A stretch of 64,000 bases of DNA from positions 372,001 to 436,000 of the forward strand of contig NZ_JAIVFX010000003.1 of assembly GCF_020829625.1 (NCBI RefSeq), given 5' to 3'. Source of the DNA: Nostoc sp. XA010. Its GTDB lineage: Bacteria > Cyanobacteriota > Cyanobacteriia > Cyanobacteriales > Nostocaceae. Position numbers and translations under genes: made by a program. The stretch's first letter is position 1. The number at the start of each line of letters is the position of its first letter. The notes below the pieces were generated by a model. That model made no database searches. It worked only from the letters and a program-made list of their open reading frames with translations, and was not told where the DNA came from. Of the stretch, positions 38,781-47,247 are shown in pieces.

Positions 38781-38868
38781 CTACCCAAAGAAATTCAAAA
38801 ATCAAATCGGATTGCTATACAAGATTTGAAGCCATGTACGTGGCTATCCTTCGTGAAAGGGAAAATCT

Positions 38869-38922
38869 CACTCCACTTGAGTGGACTTGAGCTATTAGCC
38901 TGGGAATTTATTTCAAGGCGGG
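38869..38922. repeat. multi-hairpin MITE-like element, copy 2 (right half)
   Basis: Hairpin ACTCCAC-TTGA-GTGGACT then TTGAGCTATTAGCC and the right end TTCAAGGCGGG, as in copy 1. Confidence 0.65.
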
Positions 38923-39017
38923 ATATCGGTCAGCACGACACTTTGACTATTACAAAAATGTGGGCAAAATATCACGAACACCAAGTGTATTGCATTCTAA
39001 GCTTGAATAGCAATGAA

Positions 39018-39872
39018 ATGGCAGATAAACAAATGCACGCTCAATCAAGAGAAATAAATTTGCTCACTGCATCTAGAGAATTACCTCTATATGGCAAAAG
39101 AATTTTAGTCACAGCACCGAGAAATTATGCTTATAGGTTATCTGAACAAATCATCAAAAAAGGTGGTTTACCTGTTTTTATGCCTACTATCGAAACCTGC
39201 TATTTATCAAACTACACTAAGTTAGATACTGCTCTAAAGCACATAGATGAATTTGATTGGATTATCTTCACAAGTAGAAATGGCATCACTGCATTTTTTC
39301 ACCGGATGAATGATTTAAATATTCCTGTATCTGTGGTGCAAAAATGTCAATTATGTGCTTTAGGAAAAGATGCAGAAAGCCTATTGTCTTTTTGTGGAAA
39401 AGTAGATTTAATTCCCACAGAATCTAGTCCAGCCGGAATTGTGGCTGAATTAGCGAAACTTCCGCAAATTCATGAGAAAAAAGTACTGATCCCGGCTCCA
39501 GAAGTTGTTGGTTTGCCTGAGCCTGATATTGTACCCAATTTGATTACCGATTTGCAGCAATTGGGTATACAAGTAACTCGCGTACCCACGTATATTACAC
39601 AGGCCTTAAACACAAGTATCTACAGTATTGAATTAAATCTGATTCGTCAAGGAATAATCGATGTAATTGCCTTTAGTAGCACGGCAGAAGTAGAAAGCTT
39701 TTTAACAATGGTCAGTTCGCAAAGCGATTATGAACGCTGTATAATTGCATGTTTCGGCCCTTATACAAGTGCTAATGCGCGAAAATTGGGTGTAAATGTC
39801 TCCATCGTGGCTAAGGATTATAGTTCATTTGAGGGATTTGCTCAAGCGATTGCAACATTTTTTTCTGTGTGA
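39018..39872 (+). CDS. uroporphyrinogen-III synthase (HemD) family protein
   Basis: 284 residues from the ATG at 39018 (MADKQMHAQS); the frame is open further up, but there it reads through the hairpin repeat. Two-domain HemD fold is suggested by YGKRILVTAPRNYAYRLSEQ, FDWIIFTSRNGITAFF, CALGKDAESLL, KVLIPAPEVVG, RVPTYITQ and VIAFSSTAEVESFL, ACFGPYTSANARKLG. HemD closes and inverts ring D to make uroporphyrinogen III for haem, chlorophyll and corrins. Whether this is the main enzyme or a paralogue cannot be told here; no other tetrapyrrole gene is near. Start codon uncertain. Confidence 0.8.
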   Translation: MADKQMHAQSREINLLTASRELPLYGKRILVTAPRNYAYRLSEQIIKKGGLPVFMPTIETCYLSNYTKLDTALKHIDEFDWIIFTSRNGITAFFHRMNDLNIPVSVVQKCQLCALGKDAESLLSFCGKVDLIPTESSPAGIVAELAKLPQIHEKKVLIPAPEVVGLPEPDIVPNLITDLQQLGIQVTRVPTYITQALNTSIYSIELNLIRQGIIDVIAFSSTAEVESFLTMVSSQSDYERCIIACFGPYTSANARKLGVNVSIVAKDYSSFEGFAQAIATFFSV

Positions 39873-40017
39873 TTTTCGTCTGAAGCTTTTGCTATATGTA
39901 AACTAGCCCCACTAATCGCTTGAGAATCTAAAATAGTCAACCACAATCAACTCTAGACTAGCAGCACATAAACCCTTAGTATCGAATATGGAGTTTATAT
40001 GAGTTAGGGATTGTTAC

Positions 40018-40317
40018 ATGGCAACTTATAAGGTCACATTAAAGACCCCAGACGGTGAACAAGTAATTGACGTTCCGGATGATGAGTACATTCTAGAGAT
40101 CGCTAACGAGGAATATGATCTTGACTTGCCCTATTCCTGTAATGCTGGTTCTTGCTCTACCTGTACCGGGAAGCTAATTTCAGGTACAGTTGACCAATCA
40201 GATCAGAACTTCTTAGACAACGATCAAATGGACGAAGGATTTGTCCTCACCTGCGTTGCCCGCCCCACTTCTGATTGCGTTATCGAAACCCATCAAGAAG
40301 AAGCCCTTAACGGTTAA
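40018..40317 (+). CDS. petF: plant-type [2Fe-2S] ferredoxin
   Basis: 99 residues. Cluster ligands Cys41, Cys46, Cys49 ([13 protein letters not shown]) and Cys79 (VLTCVARP), in the plant-type spacing. Acidic surface typical of photosynthetic ferredoxin ([26 protein letters not shown] tail). It is closer in pattern to PetF than to the heterocyst FdxH, but differs enough at the loop (NAGSCST rather than RAGACST) to be a paralogue. AGGG lies 8 nt before the ATG. A strong terminator follows at 40474. Electron partners unknown. Confidence 0.93.
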   Translation: MATYKVTLKTPDGEQVIDVPDDEYILEIANEEYDLDLPYSCNAGSCSTCTGKLISGTVDQSDQNFLDNDQMDEGFVLTCVARPTSDCVIETHQEEALNG

Positions 40318-40354
40318 CTAAGAAATGTGGATTTAATAAAGAGCAACTTTTGTA

Positions 40355-40384
40355 GGGTGCGTTATAATATTCGCCCTAGCGCAC
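40355..40384. repeat. GGTGCG/CGCACC hairpin repeat
   Basis: GGTGCG at the left and CGCACC at the right of a 30-nt segment after the ferredoxin gene; dispersed Nostoc-type hairpin. Confidence 0.5.
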
Positions 40385-40473
40385 CAAAAATCTGTGGTGG
40401 TGTATAATACACTATAAAAGATTTAAAACTTTGCACTTTCCTATAAATCTGTATAGGCTGAGTAATTCACACT

Positions 40474-40506
40474 AAAAAGCGCTCTCCAAAAGGGGAGCGC
40501 TTTTTA
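40474..40506. terminator. bidirectional rho-independent terminator
   Basis: AAAAAGCGCTCTCC pairs with GGGGAGCGCTTTTT around AAAA with one imperfect pair. T run on both strands; lies between convergent ferredoxin and Hsp20 genes. Confidence 0.9.
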
Positions 40507-40544
40507 TTTAGTTTAATGGATAGCTAGGAGATATAAAGCTGAAA

Positions 40545-40991
40545 TTATCCAGATGATGCTAGATTAACTTTGACAACTTTATTCTTTTCTTCTTCAGCTT
40601 TGGGTAGCGTCAAGTTCAAGATGCCATCTTTATAATCTGCTGTAACATTGGTATTTTGAATCCGAGCAGGTAAAGGAATTACACGTTGGAATTTCCCATA
40701 GTGGAATTCGCTTTTAATCATACCTTTATCTTCAGATTTTGCTTCAGACTTCCGCTCACCGCTCAGGTATACAGCTTTTTCTGTAACTTGCAAATCCAAT
40801 TCTTTAGCTTCAATTCCTGGAAGTTCTAGCTTCAGAAGAATTGCATCTTCGGTTTCTTTTAACTCAGCAGGCGGAACTCTGGATAAGCCTCTATCCGAAA
40901 ATGCAGTTGGCATATCTTCATCAAATAAGCGATTGATTTGGCGTTGTATTGCGTTAAATTCTTGCCAGGGGTTCAAACGTACTAATGTCAT
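40545..40991 (-). CDS. hspA: small heat-shock protein, Hsp20/alpha-crystallin family
   Basis: 148 residues from the ATG at 40991 (MTLVRLNPW). Holdase chaperone. Alpha-crystallin domain at about 42-140: PPAELKETEDAILLKLELPG, VYLSGERKSEAK, EFHYGKFQRVIPLPARI and GILNLTLPKAEEE, whose A-x-x-x-n-G-I/V-L tail is the family hallmark. N-terminal part (WQEFNAIQRQINRLFDE) is typical. No CIRCE element (TTAGCACTC-N9-GAGTGCTAA) seen upstream; the 5' leader could form an ATCTTT/AAAGAT hairpin, too weak a case to call a thermometer. Confidence 0.94.
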   Translation of the reverse strand: MTLVRLNPWQEFNAIQRQINRLFDEDMPTAFSDRGLSRVPPAELKETEDAILLKLELPGIEAKELDLQVTEKAVYLSGERKSEAKSEDKGMIKSEFHYGKFQRVIPLPARIQNTNVTADYKDGILNLTLPKAEEEKNKVVKVNLASSG

Positions 40992-41480
40992 AGCTCTACT
41001 TCGGATAACCAATATCTTTGCTGTTTAAAGATTGAAGGATTTGATTCCTTTCTTTGTTCTCATAGTATTTAAAAATAAGAGTGGGGTAAATTCGGTTTTT
41101 ATCACTTGAGTAATGATGATTGCCGAACCAAGAATTTCTTTACTATCAATATACGGTAAACTGAACTATTGGGGTTCGGTAAATTCGGCAAAAACAGACT
41201 TAAAATATAACAATTCTATTTAAAATGTTGCTAGAACTGTTACCCGCACCCCTGCTATGAAAGGTTGTTTTAAAAGTATTTCGCTGTGACTTTAGGTAAT
41301 CCAAAAAATTTAATACTGACAATAGGACTATTAAAATATCCTCTTAAAGCTTACAATGCGTAGCGTATCCTACAAAATTTTAGTAGATTCACGCGAATAA
41401 TGATAATAATTATGTTGTATTTTTTTCCTTTCACAGAGATAAGCTAATAAGAGATTTCTCACAAACTGCTGATAACATAT
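40992..41480. other. intergenic region
   Basis: About 490 bp between divergent hspA and the SMR gene; AT-rich. Two related fragments (GGTAAATTCGG near 41090 and 41178) are the only notable pattern. Nothing else seen. Confidence 0.45.
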
Positions 41481-41801
41481 ATGTCAACAAGTTGGATTTA
41501 CCTTATCGCCGCAATCCTCTTTGAAGTTTCAGGCACAACTTGCATGAAGTTATCGCAAGGATTTACTAAAATAGGCCCTTCCATATTAATAGCTGTCTTT
41601 TATGGACTTTGTTTTACTTTTTTGACCCTTGCTCTCAAGAAACTTGAAGTGAGTGTGGCTTATTCTGTTTGGGCTGGATTGGGAACTGTCTTAATTGCTA
41701 TTATTGGTATTATTTGGTTTCGTGAATCTGCCACACTTATTAAGCTCATTTCCATCGGCTTAATAATCATGGGGGTAATTGGCATAAATGCAAGCCAATA
41801 A
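41481..41801 (+). CDS. small multidrug resistance (SMR) family transporter
   Basis: 106 residues, four membrane segments, length typical of the family. Conserved helix-1 glutamate in AAILFEVSGTTCMKLSQGF, helix-3 block SVAYSVWAGLGTVLIAIIG with the GxG-type packing motif, and W-F-x-E (IIWFRESA). SMR proteins work as antiparallel dimers exporting cationic compounds or guanidinium with proton exchange. The substrate is not predictable. Start ATG at 41481, no strong Shine-Dalgarno. Stand-alone. Confidence 0.92.
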   Translation: MSTSWIYLIAAILFEVSGTTCMKLSQGFTKIGPSILIAVFYGLCFTFLTLALKKLEVSVAYSVWAGLGTVLIAIIGIIWFRESATLIKLISIGLIIMGVIGINASQ

Positions 41802-42093
41802 ATGAAATAGGTATGAGTCTACAAAAGTATCTTTGGATTAAAAAATAAAAGCGTAGATACGCCAGAGCTTGCGGTTCTATCGTATCCGGCTAATCACTTA
41901 TGATTAGAATCTCTTTGTGTTAGCCGAAAAAATAAGCCTTTAAGCTGACTTTTACCTCTCAGATGGAAAACCTCACTTCTTGCAGTAGAGAGGCTTAGAA
42001 TTCTCCCCTTACCTTGTAGAAAAGGGAGCTGGGGGGTTAGATTTCGCTCTCTTCTTTTCTAGATAAGGTGAAAAGTTAGGTCTTTAAGGAGAA

Positions 42094-42249
42094 ATGATAT
42101 TAGCCATCGCCTCAAATAAAAAATACCTCGTCCATGTTAAAATAAAGGAGGTAAATAAACCAAAACTGATCATTCTGCTTGTTGCTGTTGTAGCGAATAC
42201 ACCAGCAATTTTTATTGTTCTGCGAGCAGAGCAACATGAGCAGACTTAG
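42094..42249 (+). CDS. candidate 51-aa single-pass membrane protein
   Basis: ATG at 42094 preceded by AAGGAG (42086-42091). The peptide begins MILAIASNKKYLVHV, has one hydrophobic helix (PKLIILLVAVVANTPAIFIV) and a polar tail ending HEQT. Below the length usually reported. The Shine-Dalgarno is a little close to the ATG (2 nt), and a second AAAGGAGG lies in the coding part near 42146. No family recognised. Confidence 0.4.
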   Translation: MILAIASNKKYLVHVKIKEVNKPKLIILLVAVVANTPAIFIVLRAEQHEQT

Positions 42250-42322
42250 CTAAATGCTATTAAAAGTCGGGATCTAAAACTTTTGATAACGACAAGAGGA
42301 CTTTTCAAAGATCTTCTTTAGC

Positions 42323-43396
42323 TCAAAATTTATTAAACCCAGCAGAACGACGATAAAGTAACCAGATAAATAGCGGTGAACCTAGCAACGCAGTGACGGA
42401 ACCTACTGGTAGTTCCACTGCTCCTAGTCTAGAAAGTAAATCTGCAAAAGTAAGTAACCATGCACCCGCAAGGGCGGAAAGTGGTAAAACAAAGCGATGA
42501 TCTGTACCAACGATGAGGCGGACACCGTGAGGGACAACAAGACCAACAAATCCAATTAAGCCACTGATGCTGACTGCACCTGCGGCTAATAAAGTGGCGA
42601 CACCACCAATTAACAGGCGCGATCGCGTCAACGAAACTCCCAAACCCACAGCCAAATCATCCCCCAAAGCCAGCACATTTACCGATCGCGCCAGCAAGCA
42701 TCCCCCTAACAATGCAACGATGATGTAAGGCCCAGCCGTCGCAATTTCTTGCCAACCCCGTCCGTTAAGACTACCAACCAGCCAACTCAGCGCAATTTGA
42801 ATTTGACCATCTTCAGCTAAAAGTAGCAATGTACTTTGGACAGCACCTAATAAAGAACTTACCGCCACTCCGCCTAAAATCAACCGCTCAACAGAAATTC
42901 CCGACCCCGCACGACCGAGCAAAATAACGATCGCAGAAGTTAAAATTGCTCCCATCCACGCAGCTAAAGGAATTGCGATCGGGAATATTTGCCACACAAT
43001 CATCAGAATTACAATTAATCCTGCACCTGCTGAAATGCCCAAAATAAATGGATCAGCAAGACTATTGCGTAACATCCCTTGCAGCAGCGCTCCTGACATT
43101 CCCAAAGCTGCGCCGACGATGAGAGCAGCGATAATGCGTGGGAGGCGCAAATCCCAGAGAATTGTCTGTTTAACCGGATCACCTTCCCGGAGTATGGCTT
43201 GCCAAAATTCCGACATACTTAAAGGTACTGCTCCTTGAGAAAGCGACAGCGCTAGCGTTATCACCAGTGCTGCACTTAGGAGTAAAACAGCCCAAAGTAC
43301 CCGGTGTTCAGTAAAAATTGTCTGAAATGGTTTAGTCAAATTTAGATATGTATTTTTTTTAATATAATCTGTCTCAAACACAGATGCATTGGACAT
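42323..43396 (-). CDS. FecCD-type iron(III)-siderophore/cobalamin ABC permease
   Basis: 357 residues from the ATG at 43396 (MSNASVFETD). An open frame continues 99 codons upstream but those codons come from the 21-bp tandem array, so I exclude them. FecCD/BtuC family: LRLPRIIAALIVGAALGMSG, GALLQGMLRNSLADPFILGI, GAGLIVILMIV, VPHGVRLIVGTDHR, with about ten membrane segments. It would form the membrane channel of an importer for Fe-siderophore, haem or B12. The binding-protein and ATPase genes are not next to it; they must lie elsewhere. Confidence 0.92.
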   Translation of the reverse strand: MSNASVFETDYIKKNTYLNLTKPFQTIFTEHRVLWAVLLLSAALVITLALSLSQGAVPLSMSEFWQAILREGDPVKQTILWDLRLPRIIAALIVGAALGMSGALLQGMLRNSLADPFILGISAGAGLIVILMIVWQIFPIAIPLAAWMGAILTSAIVILLGRAGSGISVERLILGGVAVSSLLGAVQSTLLLLAEDGQIQIALSWLVGSLNGRGWQEIATAGPYIIVALLGGCLLARSVNVLALGDDLAVGLGVSLTRSRLLIGGVATLLAAGAVSISGLIGFVGLVVPHGVRLIVGTDHRFVLPLSALAGAWLLTFADLLSRLGAVELPVGSVTALLGSPLFIWLLYRRSAGFNKF

Positions 43397-43435
43397 TGAC
43401 CACGAGGCAAGGAGAGTTAAAAGTTGAACGTCGAG

Positions 43436-43666
43436 CCTCAGAAGGTCAAAGTCGAGCCTCAGAAGGTCAAAGTTGAGCCTCAGAAGGTCAAAGTTGAGCC
43501 TCAGAAGGTCAAAGTTGAGCCTCAGAAGGTCAACGTCGAGCCTCAGAAGGTCAAAGTTGAGCCTCAGAAGGTCAACATCGAGCCTCAGAAGGTCAAAGTT
43601 GAGCCTCAGAAGGTCAACGTCGAGCCTCAGAAGGTCAACGTCGAGCCTCAGAAGGTCAAAGTTGAG
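43436..43666. repeat. tandem array, eleven 21-bp units plus a diverged twelfth
   Basis: Unit GAGCCTCAGAAGGTCAAAGTT or with CAACGTC. 11 x 21 bp, a diverged unit continues to 43415. On the minus strand it reads as LNFDLLR/LDVDLLR heptads fused in frame to the FecCD gene. Noncoding in my view. Confidence 0.88.
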
Positions 43667-43702
43667 CTTTAATTCTCTATTCCCAATGCCCACAATGGCT
43701 CA

Positions 43703-44326
43703 CTACGTCAATTCCAGCCCACCTTGGTAGCCAGTAACAATGCGGCCACCATCCTTGAGAATGTGGACTTCTATCTGGTCGCTGGCCCAGGTAATCTGGT
43801 CTTGGAAAGCTGGGTTTAACACCCGAACCCGTTGATTACTAGAAGAAACTGGAGAGTTAGGAGAATTAATTGCTAGAGATTGTACAAAAGGCCCGTCAAT
43901 CAAAATATCAAGTTGTTCTAACAAAGCTTGGGAACCTGGCGGCGCTGATTGAGACTGTAGTTGCTTGAGAGTGAACCCAGTAAAAGACATTACATTTAAT
44001 CCAGCAGCTTTTACCTTACGAGCTAAAGACGCTAGTGCAGTTGCTTGCCAAAACGGTTCTCCACCAGAGAACGTTACACCCGTGTTGTGGGGATTGCTGA
44101 GAATATTCTCGGCAAGGGTATCAACAGCAATCAATTGGTTAGCTTCAAAAGACCAGGAGTTAGTATTAAAGCAGCCAGGACACTCACGCAGACAACCTTG
44201 TACCCAGATGACTGCACGACAACCAGGGCCATTAACTTCTGACTGATCAACATAACCCATAATGTTGAGATAGCCAGGGGGAATTTCCATGAGTGCTAGC
44301 GATGGGTCAGTTGGCTTAATTTCCAT
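43703..44326 (-). CDS. NrdG-like radical SAM activating protein
   Basis: 207 residues. [4Fe-4S]/SAM motif Cys45-x3-Cys49-x2-Cys52 (GCLRECPGCFN) with the following GVTFSGGEPFWQ, matching anaerobic ribonucleotide reductase activases and other glycyl-radical-enzyme activators. AAGGAG 8 nt before the start supports 44326. The C-terminal 60 residues (ILIDGPFVQSLA, VRVLNPAFQDQITWASDQIE) match the NrdG tail. No nrdD or other glycyl-radical enzyme is in the window, so the target is unknown. Divergent from ndbB. Confidence 0.85.
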   Translation of the reverse strand: MEIKPTDPSLALMEIPPGYLNIMGYVDQSEVNGPGCRAVIWVQGCLRECPGCFNTNSWSFEANQLIAVDTLAENILSNPHNTGVTFSGGEPFWQATALASLARKVKAAGLNVMSFTGFTLKQLQSQSAPPGSQALLEQLDILIDGPFVQSLAINSPNSPVSSSNQRVRVLNPAFQDQITWASDQIEVHILKDGGRIVTGYQGGLELT

Positions 44327-44508
44327 CTCTTTAACTCCTTTTAGCCGTTGTCTGTTAACCCCTAACTATAGCTAATCTCCAGTTATATAACTGTAACTAA
44401 TGACAAATGACTAATGAAAAACTTAATGGGATTTTGAAAAGTCCGCTTTAACTGACTAGACTGAAGTTAGTTGCCCAGCTAGCATTGACCGTCCCATAGA
44501 TAGAAACA

Positions 44509-45702
44509 ATGACTCAACAAACTTCTAGAATTTGTATCCTTGGCGGAGGCTTTGGTGGTCTCTACACAGCCTTGCGCTTAAGCCAGTTACCTTGGGAATC
44601 TACGCAAAAACCCGAAATTGTTCTGGTAGATCAAAGCGATCGCTTCCTATTCTCTCCCTTGCTTTACGAATTACTCACTGGCGAACTGCAAACCTGGGAA
44701 ATTGCCCCACCGTTTGAAGAACTTTTACAAAGCACAGGGGTGCGTTTTTATCAAGGGGTTGTGTCTGGAATTGACATCGACCAGAAACTGGTAAATGTAC
44801 ATGAAGGGCCAGAAATCCCTTACGATCGCTTAGTGTTGGCACTAGGGGGTGAGACACCGCTAGATTTAGTGCCTGGTGCAACATCCTACGCCTACCCATT
44901 CCGTACAATCTCTGATGTCTATCGTTTGGAAGAACGTCTGCGATTTTTAGAAGAATCGGATGCTGATAAAATTCGGGTGGCGATTATTGGGGCTGGCTAC
45001 AGTGGTGTAGAGTTAGCCTGTAAGTTAGCCGACAGATTAGGTGAAAGAGGACGCTTTCGGATCATTGAAATTGCTGACCAAATCTTGCGAACTTCCCCAG
45101 AGTTTAATCGGGAAGCAGCAAAAAAAGCAATAGAAGCCCGTGGCGTGTTTCTTGATTTAGAAACCAAAGTCGAATCAATAGAGCAAAACTCCATCTCCCT
45201 AGAGTACAAAAACCAGTTAGACACGATTCCCGTGGATTTGGTAATTTGGACTGTGGGAACTAGGGTTACTCCCGTAGTGAAATCTCTTCCCCTCAAGCAA
45301 AACCAGCGTGGTCAAATCAGTACTACATCTAATCTGCAAGTCCTCGATCATCCAGAAATCTTTGCCTTGGGAGATTTAGCAGACTGTCATGATGTTGAAG
45401 GACAGCAAGTCCCCGCCACCGCACAAGCGGCTTTCCAACAAGCGGATTATACTGCTTGGAATATCTGGGCAAGTTTAACGAATCGTCCCCTGCTTCCCTT
45501 CCGTTATCAACAGTTAGGAGAAATGATGGCACTAGGAATAGACAACGCCACTCTCACTGGTTTGGGAATTAAACTAGATGGCCCCTTGGCATCCGTCGCC
45601 CGGCGAATTGCCTATTTATATAGATTGCCAACTTTAGACCACCAACTCAAAGTTGGTTTTAATTGGCTAGTCCGTCCAATCATAGAAACACTTTCTCGTT
45701 AA
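44509..45702 (+). CDS. ndbB: NdbB-type NAD(P)H dehydrogenase/demethylphylloquinone reductase
   Basis: 397 residues. Type II NADH dehydrogenase fold with two dinucleotide-binding Rossmann motifs: FAD site RICILGGGFGGLYTALRL at about 7-24 and NAD(P)H site RVAIIGAGYSGVELACKLA at about 156-174. FAD-closing EIFALGDLADC near 284. Sequence matches the cyanobacterial NdbB/plant NDC1 group, which reduces demethylphylloquinone before the last methylation of vitamin K1 and acts at the thylakoid quinone pool. C-terminal helix (ARRIAYLYRLPTLDHQ, LNWLVRP-like FNWLVRPIIE) likely binds membrane. Confidence 0.9.
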   Translation: MTQQTSRICILGGGFGGLYTALRLSQLPWESTQKPEIVLVDQSDRFLFSPLLYELLTGELQTWEIAPPFEELLQSTGVRFYQGVVSGIDIDQKLVNVHEGPEIPYDRLVLALGGETPLDLVPGATSYAYPFRTISDVYRLEERLRFLEESDADKIRVAIIGAGYSGVELACKLADRLGERGRFRIIEIADQILRTSPEFNREAAKKAIEARGVFLDLETKVESIEQNSISLEYKNQLDTIPVDLVIWTVGTRVTPVVKSLPLKQNQRGQISTTSNLQVLDHPEIFALGDLADCHDVEGQQVPATAQAAFQQADYTAWNIWASLTNRPLLPFRYQQLGEMMALGIDNATLTGLGIKLDGPLASVARRIAYLYRLPTLDHQLKVGFNWLVRPIIETLSR

Positions 45703-45717
45703 CTTTCAAGGTTGGAA

Positions 45718-45745
45718 ATTAGTCATTAGTCATTAGTCATTAGTG
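45718..45745 (+). repeat. TTAGTCA heptamer tandem repeat
   Basis: Four near-perfect copies of TTAGTCA/CATTAGT between ndbB and the HAD gene. Confidence 0.8.
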
Positions 45746-45806
45746 ACTCTTCCCAATCCCCAATCCCCACTTCCTACTCCCCACTCCCCAATTCAATCAA
45801 ACTTTG

Positions 45807-46454
45807 ATGGAACAACCGAAAGTTATTTTTTTAGATGCTGTGGGTACACTCTTCGATGTCAAAGGTAGTGTGGGCGAAGTTTATAGTCAGATAGCCCAGG
45901 AATTTGGCGTTACAGTTTCAGCCGAAACATTGAATACAGCTTTCATCAAAAGCTTTAAAGCAGCACCGCCGCCGATATTTCCAGATGCAGAACTGCAAGA
46001 TATTCCCCAGCGCGAGTTTGATTGGTGGCGGATAATTGCCCTGAACACTTTTGAAAGTGCTGGAGTTCTTAAGCAATTTTCTGACTTTTCGGCTTTTTTT
46101 AGCGAACTTTACATCCACTTTGGCACTGCTGAACCGTGGTTTGTCTATCCCGATGTTTTACCAGCTTTAATCAACTGGCGGCGCTTGGGAGTTACCTTGG
46201 GGGTGCTGTCCAATTTTGATTCTCGGATTTACTCAGTATTGCAAAGTTTGGGATTGAGAGAGTTTTTTACCTCCGTCACCATTTCTACCCAGGTACGTGC
46301 AGCTAAACCCGATCCTCAAATTTTTGCCATTGCTTTAGATAAACATAAATGTTCCCCAGAGGCAGCATGGCATATTGGCGATAGCGTTGTAGAAGATTAC
46401 CACGGAGCTAAAGCAGCTGGACTCAGGGGCGTTTGGATCAACCGTGGAAAATGA
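45807..46454 (+). CDS. HAD-IA hydrolase (HDHD3/DREG-2-like)
   Basis: 215 residues from the ATG at 45807. HAD motif I reads FLDAVGTLFDV: the nucleophile Asp is present, but the second Asp, the usual general acid, is Val, as in the DREG-2/HDHD3 branch. Motif II Ser in LGVLSNFDSR, motif III Lys in AAKPDPQIF, motif IV in HIGDSVVEDYHGAKAAG. Cap region (about 20-95) helical. Substrate unknown and catalytic power may be low given the missing acid. Stand-alone. Confidence 0.88.
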   Translation: MEQPKVIFLDAVGTLFDVKGSVGEVYSQIAQEFGVTVSAETLNTAFIKSFKAAPPPIFPDAELQDIPQREFDWWRIIALNTFESAGVLKQFSDFSAFFSELYIHFGTAEPWFVYPDVLPALINWRRLGVTLGVLSNFDSRIYSVLQSLGLREFFTSVTISTQVRAAKPDPQIFAIALDKHKCSPEAAWHIGDSVVEDYHGAKAAGLRGVWINRGK

Positions 46455-46511
46455 GGGGATACTTTCAATTTAGCAACGCAAAATTTTTAAAGTGGAATCC
46501 AATCCAATCCA

Positions 46512-46727
46512 TCAATCCACTCTTCTGGCTAAGTCGCTTCCCACTGTAACCAATATACGTTGGGATAATTCCAGGTAGCGCAGGATATCTGGATCAAGCG
46601 TACCTAATGGGGGTGCTTCGGCATCGCCTACGCGCAGAATATCTAATCTATTGCTGGATTGAGGCGCAAAACAGATGTCTTCAGCTTGGGCGACAAGTTT
46701 TCATCAAGGAGAAAAACGTACTTTCAT
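46512..46727 (-). pseudogene. DUF5615 (PIN-like toxin) pseudogene
   Basis: Starts at an ATG overlapping the DUF433 stop (TGATG). The sequence gives MKVRF, then needs a one-base shift at a run of five T to read LLDENLSPKLKTSVLRLNPA, then another shift to read DILRVGDAEAPPLGTLDPDI and LRYLELSQRILVT, after which resemblance ends and a stop follows at 46512. These blocks match DUF5615 nuclease-like toxins. The expected C-terminal half is lost. Dead toxin. Confidence 0.75.
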
Positions 46728-46981
46728 CAAGAGTTTAGCAACTCCTGCTCACGTTGCGCCTTTAATGCTCTTAAACGTTGCATTAAAGGTGAAGGATTAG
46801 CTAATGATTCTTGATAGCGCTGTTCTCGCCACTTTGCTAGCCGTAACATATAAGCATCTATAATTTCCTCTGGTGAATATCCTTGCAAGTAATATTGAAT
46901 CACATTATCAATACCAATGCGATGGCCTTTGATACGGATGGCATCTGGGTCTAAAAACTCAAAATAATCTTCTAGTTGCAT
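46727..46981 (-). CDS. DUF433 antitoxin-like protein, internally deleted
   Basis: 84 residues. N-terminus (EDYFEFLDPDAIRIKGHRIG) and the middle IDNVIQYYLQGYSPEEII match DUF433 antitoxins, which pair with DUF5615. The C-terminal tail (PLMQRLRALKAQREQEL) also matches. The HTH-bearing middle (usually around VTLEQVYATITYYL) appears absent, replaced by DAYMLRLAKWREQRYQES. Probably a truncated antitoxin left beside its dead toxin. Confidence 0.7.
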   Translation of the reverse strand: MQLEDYFEFLDPDAIRIKGHRIGIDNVIQYYLQGYSPEEIIDAYMLRLAKWREQRYQESLANPSPLMQRLRALKAQREQELLNS

Positions 46982-47247
46982 CCATCTACCTCTGAAATGT
47001 CTTTTAGTATTATCCTAATTACCCTTGGCTAATTCCATACGATCGCTGGGGTACTGGCTGCATTTTTTCCAAGTTTTAAAGCGTCAGGGACATAAAACCT
47101 TTAACTCTGACATCCTTTGTATTTATATTATCCACCTCAAAGACTGATTCATCCCCCTTGTCCCCACTCCCTTATTCCCCTGTTGCCCCAACACTCGTAT
47201 GATCAACATATCAGGAAAACATAACAGCCAGATTTTTACCGCAAAAC

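Larger units (their letters stand above)
38600..39017. other. intergenic region with repeats
   Basis: Contains AGTCAAA heptamers (38716-38738), a perfect 28-bp palindrome (38753-38780) and a half copy of the multi-hairpin element (38869-38922). No gene. Confidence 0.5.

Noticed and set aside
40992..41060. RNA thermometer in the hspA leader
   Set aside because: A 6-bp ATCTTT/AAAGAT stem is possible but does not cover the ribosome site.
43397..43693. N-terminal LNFDLLR extension of the FecCD permease
   Set aside because: Product of the 21-bp array; the conserved permease begins at the ATG 43396, and related arrays exist away from genes.
46603..46622. Another HIP1-split repeat copy
   Set aside because: The CATCGCCTACGCGC string is ordinary DUF5615 coding sequence (RVGDAEAP) and lacks the CTACG-N-CTACG core.
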